From Acanthosepion esculentum (lineage: Eukaryota; Mollusca; Cephalopoda; Sepiida; Sepiidae): a stretch of DNA of 64,000 nucleotides. The notes below the pieces were generated by a model. The model had not been told where the DNA came from. It did no database searches and saw nothing but the letters and a program-made list of their open reading frames with translations. The number at the start of each line of letters is the position of its first letter. The first letter of the stretch is position 1. The position numbers and the translations under genes were made by a program. Below, piece after piece: positions 12,071-58,814 of this stretch. The stretch lies in contig OZ038480.1 in NCBI GenBank assembly GCA_964036315.1, positions 16,078,155 to 16,142,154 of the forward strand. The letters run 5' to 3'.

Positions 12071-15000
12071 ATTGAAAATTTAATATACTTTTGTTTTTTT
12101 TTTTTTTAAAAAAAAGTGGGGGTAGGGAAGAGTTTATCACCTGAAGTTGAGAAGATGCCTCATACAATGAGCAAAATTAGAATTTTTCTACACCAGGATT
12201 CGAAACCTTTATCTAGCCTTGCTTGGAGTATAGCTTGATATTATATGCAGATCAGTTTTACTTACAAGTCCCCCCCCTTCCTTCCTTCTCTCTAATCAGT
12301 TATTAGAGAAAGGGTTGGTTTCTTTTATATTCAGTTTCTGGTAAAAATTGGTTATGAGTTATTTAATATTTATAAAGTCTGAAGTTTTTTTTGTTTTTTT
12401 TTTCAGTTTCCAAAATATATTAATGGTTTTACATAGTTAGGAGTTTTATGTTTTGGTATAAAGTTTGATTTCCTTTAAGTTAAGGATATTGTTTGCTCAA
12501 TATTTTGTTTGGGATTGACAGTTGATGGCAACTTAATTGAGTATATGTTTGACTGTGAGGGATACTTGACATTTTTTTTGTTTTGTTTCTTTTTAAGAAT
12601 TAAGCGTGTTAGATGTGTATTTCCAGTTGAGAGTCTGGATAAAACTATTTCCTCAGTCCCCCCCCCAAACCTGGGAGCCATACTCCGATAGTTGGTTTGA
12701 TAGCTGGTTAATTGAATATTGTTTAGCATGTTCTATTTTGTTTCTGAAGTCAGTATGTGTTTTAAGCTAGTTTATTTCATGACCCAGCATACCAACATGA
12801 CTTGGAATCCAGGCTAAGATAAAAAAAATTTTTTTTAAATTTGACTGTTAGGTTTATAATGATGTCAGCTGTTTAGGCTCTTTCAGTGCTACAAGACTTG
12901 AGAGAGAGCCTATGAATATAACTCCAAATATGAAAGCTTGACCCAGTAGTCCATTATGTGGGGATGAAAAGTTTTAGTCTTTAAAACAATAAAAATAAAT
13001 AAATATGGACAGTGCTATACTTAAGCCACATTGGGTTGTTTGGTAAGTTTGTTCCAACCCCACCATTTGAATTAACATGCAAAACTAGTTTCAGGGTGTT
13101 TTGTTTTATATTGATAGACTTGTTAAAATTGACAAATAATAGGATTAAAATAAATGGGAAAAAAAAATTCATGTGAAAACCCAATACATAGAACACTCAT
13201 GAAGTTAAATTGTCCAAATGATTTTTATCTTAGCCTGAAATGTGTGGGTTTTTTTTATGACCAACAACAGATTAGAGCAACCATCTGCTGTCTAGAAGGC
13301 TGGCAGATTTATCAGACATTGTATCACCTGTCATGAGAGACTGGATGTTGTGAGAGAAGGATGTACAAAGTGAATCTTTATAATCAAATCTATTGGAAAT
13401 ATGATTTGTATTTTCATTTCGGTCTTTTCTTGTGAACTAACACAAACAGCAAGGTAAACATGAGGTGATTTGTCCAGTTGGTGAAAAGCCGAGAGAGGGA
13501 GTCCCTTCAATAAGGATAATCAAGATGAAAGAGAGGAAAAAAAAAATTTAAAAAAATGCAGTAAGTCATTCCAGCAAACCAAAGAGGGAAAGGAAAAGGG
13601 AAATTTTTTTTTTTACATTTTATTTCAACTTAAAAATGGTTTTCATGACAGAGCATAAAATGAAACAACTTTTCAAATAACATTTTGCCTTTCAGTTATG
13701 ATTGATTGGATTGAATTTGGGAGAGTATTTTTAAACTGGAAAGAGGGAGCCAACTGCTAGAGCATGGGAGGTGGGGGGTCAAAGTGACAGACAAGGGAGT
13801 AGGAAAGGAAGGGGGAATTTTTTTTTTTTTGGCTACTCTCTACATAAGTACCCCATGTGGGAGATATATATATATATATATATATAGATATATATATATA
13901 TATATGCGCTTAGCAGTTAGCAAATAACAGTAAAAACTAGTTGCAGTCTACAGGGGAAAATACTTGAGCTGGAAATGCAAGTGATTCCAATCAGAAACAA
14001 ACTTTCTAAAAGGCGTCTGCTCTTCAGGAGCACAAAAGAAGCCAAGAACGGGATAAAGATGACCCTTTGCTAAAAGCAGTCTCAACCTGTCAATTTTTTT
14101 TAGTAGAGGATTCATCAAGAGATTACATAAAAAGCAAAGATGTTGAAAGAAAATTTTGAAGGACTAAAAGGGAATGACAAAGGGAATGACAAAGAAAAAA
14201 AAAAAAAAAAAAAAAAATAGTAGGGGAAGCAAGACAAATGTCACTCAAAAAGAAAGGATGGGGGGAGGGGGAATATATCCTAAAGCCAAATGCCCATAAG
14301 ACAGTTTTTGCTTACATGTTGCTACAAAAGTTGCAAATTTAGATTGTGGGGGGGGGAGGAAGGGTGAGTTATTTCTTTTTTCCAGACAAAAAGGGTTACC
14401 AAAAATAAAATAAAATAAAATAAAAAAATTAAAAAAATAAAGGAAAGGAAATTTCAATAGTGTTCTTGCTTTTTTTAGTTTTCTTTTTCCCAAACTTAAA
14501 CATTCTGATGTCAGGAAGGTTATAATAATTTTTCCATATATTATTGATACTGTTTGTATTCAAAGCCAGATGAGGTTTTTCCATGTGTTATCCAGTTTAG
14601 GCCAGTGTCTGCCGTCTGCTGTCAGTGCCATCAGCCTGCAGTAGGACTGGCCGGCAGTGAGTGGGTGGCAGCAGGTAGGGAGGGGGGGGAGAAATGAGGA
14701 GTGAGCACCACACCAACATCACAGCTGCCACCTTGCTTGTAGCAGCAGCAGCAGTAGGGGGGGAGGTAAGAATGGGCAGAAGTATTGGAGCTTCCCTTCT
14801 AAAAAGGGAACACACATGCACGCACAATCACAGAACAGCAGCATGAGCACTAAAAGGTGTTTGACAATTCCTTGAAAGGAAGAAAAAAAAAAATGCAGAA
14901 GAATGACAGTAAAGGTTAACAAATGGTGGCAATTTTATATTTTTATATCATAATTAGTGAAACTGACTTTTCTCTCCTCTTCCAAGCCATCATTTTTTTT

Positions 15001-15255
15001 CACTTTTTTTTTTTTTTTTTTTTAATTCAATATTTCAGTTTAAAAATTGATAGAAAAATATTAAAAATTAAGCTTTCTATAGTGAATGTAAAGAAATAAA
15101 AGATCTACCATGTCAAAAGGAATGGGAGGAATGCATATTTTAGCTTCTGCTTTAAGAGATTTGGGTCATTTTTTCTGAAATCTATTAAACTCTTTCACAT
15201 AACACATACATGCATGCACACACTTAAAATGCACACAATATTTCTATTAATGCAT
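12071..15255. other. Convergent intergenic region between VPS45 and UPF1
   Basis: No gene recognised. It holds T and A runs, a C-rich spot near 12270 and 12660, an (AT)n microsatellite near 13864 and a 27-bp A tract near 14192. Around 14590-14770 is a more GC-rich stretch with AGC triplet repeats; this may be the far 3'UTR of UPF1 if a more distal signal is used. Open frames here translate to low-complexity peptides. Confidence 0.6.
13864..13905. repeat. (AT)n microsatellite
   Basis: About 20 TA units with one GA interruption. Confidence 0.95.
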
Positions 15256-15261
15256 TTTATT
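15256..15261 (-). terminator. Candidate UPF1 polyadenylation signal
   Basis: TTTATT on the + strand, read AATAAA on the - strand, about 400 bp past the UPF1 stop codon. Other candidates lie farther left, so the true site is undecided. Confidence 0.4.
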
Positions 15262-15658
15262 GGTACTTATCAAACTTGTAGGATGGGGTGGGGGTGAGTT
15301 TTAGTGATTTTTTTTTTAAAAACCTTCCAATTTTCTGCTTTGCTCTCTCTCTCCCCCCAGTTAATCCAGCCTCCTGCTGCTCCCAACGTCAGTCACCCTG
15401 CTACAATCAGTAGTAGCTCTGCACCTCTGTCTTCACTTACTGCACAAATCCTCCTCCTCCTCCTCCAGTACACTTGTGACACTCACACGTGCAGCAGACT
15501 TTGTCGTCATCGTCGTCGAGTGGGTTTTGTAGGTTTCTTCTCTCTCCGGCGGTCAGACAGACACTGCAGCCTCGTACACTGGTAGTTAGTTGTATCCTCT
15601 GCCTTCTTGTATCAAGCCTACTTTTCCTGCCACAGGGGGGGCTGCACCAGCGCGGCCT
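15262..15658 (-). other. UPF1 3'UTR
   Basis: Non-coding sequence directly after the UPF1 TAG. It is richer in GC than its surroundings and has short GAG/GAC triplet runs near 15450-15520. The open frame 15304-15585 on the opposite strand gives an unrecognised, compositionally biased peptide. Confidence 0.5.
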
Positions 15659-50321
<34,663 letters not shown>

Positions 50322-50889
50322 CTAAAGTGGGGAAAAAAGAAAAAGAAATCTTAACACTGGACAATACTTCAAATTCTTGAAGAATGAAGAAATTTGTTCA
50401 AATTTTTGAAGAAAATGAAAAAAAAAAATTTAAAAACAAAAACAATGTAATTATTTTCCAGGTGAATGAAATCTATCAGAACTAGTTAACCATACAGAAA
50501 GGCTTTCACCAAAAATAAGTTTGTAATTATAATGGATGATTTTTTTTTTTTTTTAAGGTTAGTTAATTATTCACTTGTTTTAAAACCTGGTTACAATTTT
50601 AAGTCTTAGACCACTGTTGGTAATTAACTTGCTATCATCATTTTAACAGTAATTTTCTACCTTGAGTGATTCTGGCCTTGTCTTGTATAGAAGAGAAAAA
50701 TGATCCTAGGCAGCATCATACAATGAGAATTATAACTAGGAAGTAAGGCATTTAAGCAGCTTTTTTAATAACAAAAATTGCAATACGAGTTCTGGTAAAA
50801 AAAAAAAAGTAGCTGAGACATTAGGTTTATAATACCCAGAAATTCATATACAGATGTCCTCAAGGACACATGGCACGTGTGGATAAAGG

Positions 50890-51010
50890 TGTTAGTTAGA
50901 TTCAGTGACAGGACCCAAATAGTGTGAGTTCAATTCCCAGTTAAGGCAGTGGAGAACTTGGAGAGGGGAATTAACAGGAGATAACCGATAACTGACATCC
51001 ATTAAACATG
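50890..51010 (+). mobile_element. Possible tRNA-derived SINE
   Basis: GAGTTCAATTCCC near 50927 resembles a pol III B box, preceded by ggttagattcagtgacagg. Weak evidence only. Confidence 0.25.
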
Positions 51011-52199
51011 ACATGTGGAACTAGAACAGTCTACCCCAGTGAGCGAAATTGCCAAAACGTTGTAATAAATATGGCAACAAAGATGAGGGCAATAATCCGA
51101 ATAATGTAAATTCGGTAAATAATACCTCACCTCAGAAATATAGATCGATACAGCCTTTTTAAATTTTACATTCTGAGTTTGTATGGCATTATAGGAAGAG
51201 ATCATTTCTTATAGGGGATTTATGATACTATCAGATGAGAAAGTTACAAAAAAAAAAAAAAAAAAAAAAAAAAAGGACAATACTTCATAAGCAAAAAAGA
51301 TAATTTTTTTACTTTTTAGATTTATAGAAATCTAAGCCTGGGAAGTTAAAACAAAGTATAAAGAGCCCAGTACTATGAGTAGTGGTAGGAATTTATTGCC
51401 ACAGATACTATTGGCAAAAAAAAAAAAAAAAAAACAACCCAAACTTTTTTACTATGCAATCACTTCCTCCTTCAGACAAACTGGAGATTGCCTGAAGTGA
51501 AGGCAGTTACCATATGCATTTCATGTATCTTTAAATATTAGGATGTAAAACAGAAACTGTTTTGATACAAATTCAAAGCTAAAGAAAAAAAAAACTATGC
51601 TAAAATGTACTTATATTTAGAATTCAATCAAATACTAATATCTTGAAAAGAATGATTGTTAGACAATTGAAGCATAAAACTTAGCACCAAAAAGAGGAAT
51701 AATGGAAAATAGCTTTTGGCTATAAAAGCAAAGTCATGATTAAACAACAAAACTGAATTTCTTTAAAAAAATTAAAAATGATTTAAGAAAACAGACTTGA
51801 ATGAATATCAAATCCAGATTTAACAGATGAAACCATTAACCAGTATTTTGCTGTAATTACCTAAAGCATTGCCTACTACAAAAACAACTTACATAAGATA
51901 GTTATCAGAACAAAACAAAATAAAAATAGAACAGAGAGAGAGCTCACTGGAGCCCAACTATTGAAGGGGATAGGTAAGTGATGGTGCGTGCCTATGTAAA
52001 AGGCACGTAATGTAGAGCTGGCCAAATAGAGCAGGTGGTAAAATTATTGATATTACCAAGCCGAGAAGATTGGCAAAAAATCTTTCTGCAGATACAAACA
52101 TCAAAACAAATATAAAAATGCTCACAAGTGAAACTGCTAAGAAGACTGATGGAAAATGGGTCACTGATACAAACAAACACGAAAAAAAATAAACCAAGA

Positions 52200-52200
<1 letters not shown>

Positions 52201-52231
<31 letters not shown>
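52201..52231. repeat. (TA)n microsatellite
   Basis: About 15 TA units. Confidence 0.95.
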
Positions 52232-52235
<4 letters not shown>

Positions 52236-54092
52236 CAATGGTCAATTTGTGCTTGATGATTGCTACCTAATGGCAAAGAACAAATGTATAATTTTATTCT
52301 AATTATTAATTTTAGCTGTTATTTTACATCAAGCACAGTTTTATTATCACCAGCACTTTTTTTTTTTTTTAAATACAGAACTTTGTGTGTTTGTTTGGAG
52401 GGGGGATAAATTAATCATAAGCAAACAATTTCTCTCAAAATCTGAGTCTTGGTAAATGGGTCAAATTTCAATTTTTCAGCACCCTCATCATTACATTTCT
52501 CAAGTACAGCTAATTATTTTTTTTTGTAGCTACCTTGTGGAGGATCATGCTAAGATTCATTCATAGACAGAGGGAGGAAGAAAAAAAAAAACAAAAAAAA
52601 AACTTCACTTGCATTTAAAACTAAATTATTATGGTTGGCTAATTACCTCATATGTTCTGCAAAAGTTTAACTTGACTGAACAAAAATGAGTTTACTTTGG
52701 CAAGCAATGGCCAACCTAGCAGGAACCAGATGACAGCAATTTCCTGACAATTGAGTAATATTTATAGGAATGTACAAAGCCTAAGTGAAGCAACATAAGT
52801 AACAATTAGATGTCAATGACATGACAAATGGCACTTATAGAAAATAAGACTGGATAAACTTCTTCCTATAACTATTTAAGTAATGAAGAGACAAAAAAAC
52901 AAAAAAAAAAACAACATTGCTTATCTATTAAAAAATAAATATATAGGGTTTATAGTAAAAAAAATATTTTAAAAATTGCATGTTCAACAATATTTGCTAC
53001 ACACACTTAATCTAGATATTAGAACTTTCCATAACAGACTCATTTGTGAATGCTTTTGTTCAAAGAAATAAAAGGACTTCAATCCAGCAGATGTTTTTAA
53101 GACTCACTCACATCCAAAATGTGATGGCACTGCATTCATTTTCATAACAGATAATACTAAGACTTTCCTATTTATTATTTTTCTTTGTCTTAGAAAAGAA
53201 GATGCTCAAAAAGGCCCTAAAAAGCTTAATGATTTTATAGTATCTATAAATTGAAATACAGTGTAAATGAATATAAGCTTCCCGAGTGGATATGCTACAA
53301 GAATTATATTACAAACAAGGTTTATCTGTAACTGGTTAATTGATTTTTTGGTCTGTCTTTCAAATTTAGTTTGTTTTTTTTGGTTTTTTTTTCATCATGG
53401 TTGTTTCAAGAGAGTTTAATGCATCAATATTTGAGAAAAAATTATTGGGAGGGGGGCAGCACTACACTAGCACCTTGATCTGTTTACTTAATACTTACCT
53501 CCAGATTTGAATCAAAGAAGACTACATTTAAATTTTAATCTGTTTACTTTAGCATGACAATGTCAGCAATCAAAAGTTGACTTGTACAAGATGACACTAA
53601 AGCTAGCAAATCCCTAATTTTTAGTATCAAATATAAAATATTTGAGCATGTTTATAAGGCGTTAAGTTGTATTTATTCTTGATGGAATACTTATTAAGGT
53701 TCCCAGTTTTTATCTTAAAACTTATTTGACTAAGCTATCAAGAGACCCAAGATGCAAAAGTAAAGAATTGTGGTGGATTCATTCAATAACCAGCAAGATG
53801 AGGTTTATTAACTCATTCATTAAGAATCTTAATCATTCATGTGTGTGCAAACCTATAGCACACTAACTTTTATTAGAACCCTTAATTTGGGGGAAAGGCC
53901 AAGTAAGAATGACATGTTTTAAGATCCAATCACTTTCCTAAAAATAGTCCTATACACATCATGCAGTATCAGATAATACCTACTAAATAATGGATCTGCA
54001 AAGCAAGTATACTAGATTTAGAGTAACAAATCCAATCCAACACTTGAAAGCATACTGAATTTAGAAATGTAACCATAAACTTTTTAAAGATA

Positions 54093-54134
<42 letters not shown>

Positions 54135-54627
54135 TTAAAAGGATTATTAAACATTGACAAGTTTCGTAAGTTTAATTTTAACCACCAATAAGCTTTGATT
54201 TTAAATATTCCCTTCCCAAATAAAACATTAAAACACACATAACAAATTACATAAGAGAAAAGTAAGTTTAATAAAACAGCTGCATTAGACAAATTTTAAG
54301 GTTATCAAAGGTTATTTTTTCTTTTTTTTGGCTGAATAGCCAACAAAAATAAATATCAGTGGACACTTTATTGCAGGAGCATCATCTTAAATACCATACA
54401 AATCACCAAGTAAAATAAGAATTAGACAATTTGTTTAACCAGAATATATTTTCCAAATTAATATTTAGATAAATAGGAAGGGAACGTATAAAATATAGTA
54501 AAAATTCATGTTCAATTCTCATATTTTTCAAATTGAAATGATCGGTGAATACAATGCATAAGCAGGAGGAAAAAAATAAAAATAAATAAAAATTTGATAC
54601 TAAAAAATACAGGTGTTATTTCCCTAC

Positions 54628-54654
54628 CTCTTGGCCACTAGAACTGAATGACAT
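54628..54654 (-). CDS. Weak candidate for UPF1 5' coding exon
   Basis: On the - strand ATG at 54654 opens MSFSSSGQE and meets a gtaggg donor at 54627. Phase 0 would fit the exon at 50321. An in-frame stop lies 42 bases upstream of the ATG. It shares only the initial MS and the GQ-type end with UPF1, and lacks the conserved SQTLTFLD motif. Another ATG upstream opens a 2-codon frame. The true first exon may be elsewhere or beyond 64000. Confidence 0.2.
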
Positions 54655-54757
54655 TTTCAAGCCATCAAAATAGGGGATGGAGGCAGGTAAATCAAGCTAT
54701 CATAGTATTTCCAGAGGAATTTCATGATACCACCACTGTCTGAAAATCATTTCTCAA

Positions 54758-54994
54758 TGATATGTCCCGGAAAGGGATATATTTGTTCGAAGTACCTAAG
54801 TGGTTTTGGCTACTGTAACCGGGTAGGACAATCTAGCAGGTAGCCGGAATTGACTGGTACCCGTCGCAGTCAATATGCTTAGGCTTATGCAATCGGCATA
54901 GGCCATGTACCTCCACATCAGTCTGTATTTATGGCTGACACCAGCCAATCATATTACTGTGAGGGATAACCCAGGTGTATGCATATTCATTACA
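54758..54994 (-). repeat. 3' LTR of Gypsy element
   Basis: 237 bp. On the - strand it starts TGTAATGAATATGC and ends GGGACATATCA. Nearly identical to 57132-57371. Confidence 0.9.
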
Positions 54995-55009
54995 TCCCCA
55001 CCACCCCCG
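54995..55009 (-). promoter_or_regulatory. Polypurine tract
   Basis: On the - strand CGGGGGTGGTGGGGA ends exactly at the TGTAATG start of the 3' LTR. This is the plus-strand priming position expected for LTR elements. Confidence 0.75.
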
Positions 55010-55431
55010 AGCTAAATTTTCTTGTGAAATTTAGCTTCAATATTTTCTCTTTTTAGGGTCTGGACTTAATTGATTTTATTCCTGGCATTTGACACACTGG
55101 TACCTCTGGCCTTGAGGTCGAGGATACCTCCATTGGTGAATGTTGACTTACTGGAACAGGAATTTTAAATGCGTCATAGACAACTCCCATTGGAATCTCT
55201 TCGGTATTTTCCATGACCTCTGTAGTGTGTCTGGGTCTCAATTGATTTCAATGTCTTTTGCACTGAAATTTTTCCCCTTTTATGTTATATATGACCTGTC
55301 CAATTCTTTTGGTTATCATTCCTTCTTCCCAATACATTTTTCCAGCCCTCAAATTCTTGAAAAAAAACTGTCACCTGGCTTATACGCTTTAGTCATCTGG
55401 TTTTCTTTTTTTAGCAGTTTTCTTCGCCAGA

Positions 55432-55812
55432 CTAGGAGTGCATTTTTCTCGCAAACATTAACTCTGCTGTCGTATTCGGGTTTGGCGTGATTCTATATAC
55501 TGCCAAAAATTTCTGAATACTTCTTTCATTCGTGTCCATGCCTTGATTTTTCTTCAACGCTCGTTTAAAGGTGTCCACGAACCTTTCCGCCTGTCCATTC
55601 GATCTTGGATGATATACTGGCACTGTCACGTGATCAATGGACAATGTACAGAATTCCTTGAATTCTCTTCCCGTAAACTGCATTCCGTTGTCACTGACTA
55701 AAGTTTTAGGGTGTCCAAAGTGACTACAAATTTCATCAAGTGCATTTATTGTATTTGTTGCTGTCAGATGTCTGCACTTAACAATTTCTGGCCACTTAGT
55801 GAAACTGTCCAT
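55432..55812 (-). pseudogene. Integrase core of the Gypsy element
   Basis: 126-residue open frame. MDSFTKWPEIV carries the first catalytic Asp, LVSDNGMQFTGREF the second, and YHPRSNGQAERFVDTFKRAL the Glu. The N-terminal zinc (HHCC) part is absent because the frame begins at the deletion junction. Confidence 0.85.
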
Positions 55813-55817
55813 AATGA

Positions 55818-56100
55818 TCAGGTAATAAGATTAAGTCTTTTTCCTGACAGTTTTTTGTCTGTACCAATTTTTTTCCATGTTAGCTCATTTATTACCGAGA
55901 TGATATCACTTCCGGAATCAAGTAATAATTTTATGGTCTGCCCATTTTTTACATTGAGGTATTTTCTTTGACCCTCCTCAATTTCGTTTTTAGACAAAAC
56001 TACGTTCACCTTTGTTTGAGACTTTGATTTTACTTTTCTCTGTTTTGCCTGAAAATGGGAACTTCTATGGCCTACATGGCCACAATTAAAACATTTTATC
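55818..56100 (-). pseudogene. Gag zinc knuckle and protease of the Gypsy element
   Basis: KCFNCGHVGHRSSHFQ near 56095-56050 is a CCHC knuckle whose last Cys is Phe. A basic linker follows, then KLLLDSGSDIISVINEL, an aspartic protease active site of the D-S-G type. It ends NLIT, then a stop, beside integrase. Confidence 0.75.
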
Positions 56101-57040
56101 CCTAAAGAAAATCCTTCTTTATATGCTGTCCACTTCTGTTGTGTTACAGTTTGTACTCGCGAAATGCTTTTCTCCTCAATCCGAGTATTATCCTTTTTTA
56201 TGTTTACAAGTCACTGACATTCTTCCATTACTTTTTGTAGCGTAATCTTCGGATCCTGTTCCATGATAGTGAGGCTTCTTGATCTAATTCCTTTGGTGTT
56301 GTTAGACCCTGCACAAAAATTAGACACTTGAACATGTCGCTTGACAATTCCTTTAATTTAAATGCCCTTCACTGTGCGCTAACCACACCTGCATACGTGA
56401 CAAAAACCATCATCCTCTTGTTTTACGATATTTAGACATTTGTATTGTGTATGAAACAGACTATCTCTTATCGAAAATTTGACAATTCTGGCTTCTTTGG
56501 GAGGATTAAATTCGCATATTTTGTATTTTCTTCTGTTCCCAACTTCTGCAACAATAGAGTGATTTTTTCCTCGTGGGACCATTGTTCACATCTTTTCATA
56601 AATATTGTTTCAAACCTACGAAAATAAGCCAGAAATGTTGAACTACTGTCAGAGTCGTATTTAAATTCAGAGAGTGAATTTGAAATTCCTTCAGCAGAAA
56701 AAAATCTAGAACCCAGTTCTTTTGTTGTCCTAGATAATACATCTTCCCAAAGTGATTTATTGTCTTTTGCCTGTTGTTTGAATAACTTTTCAAACCTTTC
56801 TTGTTGAATAAATTGTTGTTGGAATTTTTCTGTAAAGTGACTTGTAGAACCTTAGTTAACTCTGCAATTTGTTCCATTCTATCCACAAGAAAAAATTTTG
56901 CTCCAATTTATATAGACAATAAAGTCCAAACAAGAGGTGGGGGCAATTTCTTACTTTTCCTTTTCTAACGTTCATCATTAATAAGCGTTGAAACAAAAAT
57001 GAAAGAAAAATTACTTGCTTTCTGTAAGCGCCGAACAAAT
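56100..57040 (-). pseudogene. Gag remnant of the Gypsy element
   Basis: In broken frames: MEQIAELTKVLQVTLQK near 56880, RTTKELGSRFFSAEGISNSL near 56720, TFLAYFRRFETIFMKRC near 56620, LPKEARIVKFSIRDSL near 56480. The pattern of coiled start, capsid-like middle and knuckle fits Gypsy gag. Many frameshifts. Confidence 0.6.
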
Positions 57041-57110
57041 CTTTCTAACATTCTTCGTTAGTAAGTGTTGTCAACTGTATATTTTTTCTTTTGTTTTAAC
57101 TTGTGAGGTA

Positions 57111-57129
57111 GTCTCGAATTTTGTCTCCA
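57111..57129 (-). promoter_or_regulatory. Primer binding site of the Gypsy element
   Basis: On the - strand TGGAGACAAAATTCGAGAC begins two bases after the 5' LTR. Its + strand reading resembles a tRNA 3' end (CTCGAAT T-loop, terminal CCA). The tRNA identity was not determined. Confidence 0.6.
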
Positions 57130-57131
57130 AC

Positions 57132-57371
57132 TGATATATCCCGGAAAGGGATATATCTGTTCGAAGTAGCTAAGTGGTTTTTACTGTAACTGGGTAGGAC
57201 AATCTAGCAGGTAGCCGGAATTGACTGGTACCCGTCGTAGTCGTAGGCAATATGCTTAGGTTTATGCAATCGGCGTAGGCCATGTACCTCCACGTCAGTC
57301 TGTATTTATGGCTGACACCAGCCAATCATATTACTGTGAGGGGGAACCCAGGTGTATGCATATTCATTACA
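57132..57371 (-). repeat. 5' LTR of Gypsy element
   Basis: 240 bp. Matches 54758-54994, with a 6-base insertion (gtaggc-type) and about ten substitutions, mostly transitions. Confidence 0.9.
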
Positions 57372-58814
57372 TCACTCATCTACACCTGTACTCAAATATT
57401 TTGAGGCTATTTCAGTGAAACATCACTCATTTTTAATTGGTTGTATTCTCTTGTCCAATCTGCCTGTGTTGTGCGAGACGAATCATGCAGCTGGTGTACT
57501 TGGGACAACACTAAGCTTATACTCAAGGAGATACCAAGTAAAGCACTGGACACATGCATGGTGGGCAATGTCACTTTGGTTGTGAAATCTCACCAAGTAC
57601 CTGGATAATATGAGGGTAGCACCGAATGGTCTTTCACTTATTTTGACTTAGTCACCAACAAATTCTCATTTCTTCCATAGGAGCACTTCCAGCAAGAATA
57701 TTGACCATTGTCAGTTCATGTAAATGCTTTAGAGACAACACATTTTTATCCCTTGTACATTCATCTTGTAAAATTTTAAATTAATAGTTGGGGATTCATA
57801 AATTAGAATCTACCTGAGTACCCATCATCAACTGTTTCTTTATTTGATGGGTTTTGGGGGAATAGGTCTCTGCAAGTTAGTTTTGCAGTCTGACCAAATA
57901 CTAAAAATGAAAATAATGTCTCGCTGCTTCCCCATTTCATGTGTGTGTGTGGGAGGTCACATGTCACCTTTTTGGATGGTCCTAGTACGGCAACTACAGG
58001 TATACATATAGTTGTGGTCAGAACAGTTCTTGAAGCTGCTTAAAATATACAATTGTTCTTCAAACAATATGGAGCTTTTTATAGTGCCACCTTAACTTAT
58101 TTGATTCTTTACATTGATTTCCTTCCCTTTATCTCAAAAAATATAGAAATGTTGGTATTTTACTACACATACCGACATGCTTTCAAAATTATACTAGACA
58201 CAACCAAAGTACAAAACCAGATTTTGGTACCACCACATCTCCATCAATTCCATTTTATTTATCAGTTTCACAGATTTGTCAAATGAAGCCCACCCTGTTT
58301 AAGAATATGGATAACATCTATTTGCTCTTCATATGAAGCCATTTTGATATAGAGTTGACTGCAAAGAGTTCAATTCCAATTGTTGCTTCTGATGTAACAT
58401 TGAAGTGCATCAATTTCACAAAAAAAAAAAAAAAGTGAAGATTATATGAAACTGCTCAAGTAGAGCCATGGCCAAAGACAGTTTGGAGAGCACATCTCAC
58501 CATAACATCACCTAATCAGATGGGTTTTCTGTTCAGAATTTTTATTTCTCCTTTGTCAGAGAAAGGAAAAACAAAACACCACATGTAGACCAGCAACTAT
58601 GAGATAGCACAAATAAAACCAGGCCAAGTTAATAAATGGAGGTAAATAGAAATGAAGATTATTTTCATTATTTTTGTCTACATTTGTTTATGGATGCAAT
58701 CATACCTTTTAGATGATGCAGTGTGTGTGTGTGTGTCTCTCCAATTTCTTGTTAAAAAAAGAGCAAAGCATGATGAAAAAGTCATTGTCAAAATGTTTGT
58801 TATTGAAGCAATAT
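57372..58814. other. Intergenic or far 5' UPF1 sequence
   Basis: No gene or known repeat recognised. Contains short GT runs near 57942 and 58722 and unrecognised short open frames. Confidence 0.4.

Larger units (their letters stand above)
50322..54627 (-). other. Region upstream of the first secure UPF1 exon
   Basis: 4.3 kb, probably a 5' UPF1 intron. AT-rich, with a possible SINE near 50890-51010, a (TA)n run at 52201-52231 and poly(A) tracts at 51249-51273 and 54092-54130. No exon with the expected UPF1 N-terminal motif was found by eye. Confidence 0.45.
54758..57371 (-). mobile_element. Gypsy-class LTR retrotransposon, internally deleted
   Basis: A 2.6-kb element read on the - strand. 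Two direct LTRs of 237 and 240 bp with TG...CA ends, a tRNA-type primer site beside the 5' LTR, a gag region, a zinc knuckle, an Asp protease (DSGSD) and an integrase core, then a purine tract beside the 3' LTR. RT and RNase H are missing: the protease frame ends at 55818 and integrase starts at 55812. The LTRs differ at roughly ten sites plus two small indels, so insertion is not very recent. Outer flanks tcaa and tcac are near matches only. Stops in gag show it is no longer coding. Confidence 0.88.

Noticed and set aside
15304..15585. 93-codon + strand frame
   Set aside because: It lies antisense in the UPF1 3'UTR and is Ser/Leu-rich from triplet repeats; no homology recognised.
53487..53532. 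Possible short - strand exon with a good gtaagt donor at 53508
   Set aside because: The 20-odd bases before the donor encode SSLIQIW, unrelated to UPF1, and no acceptor with a tract is convincing.
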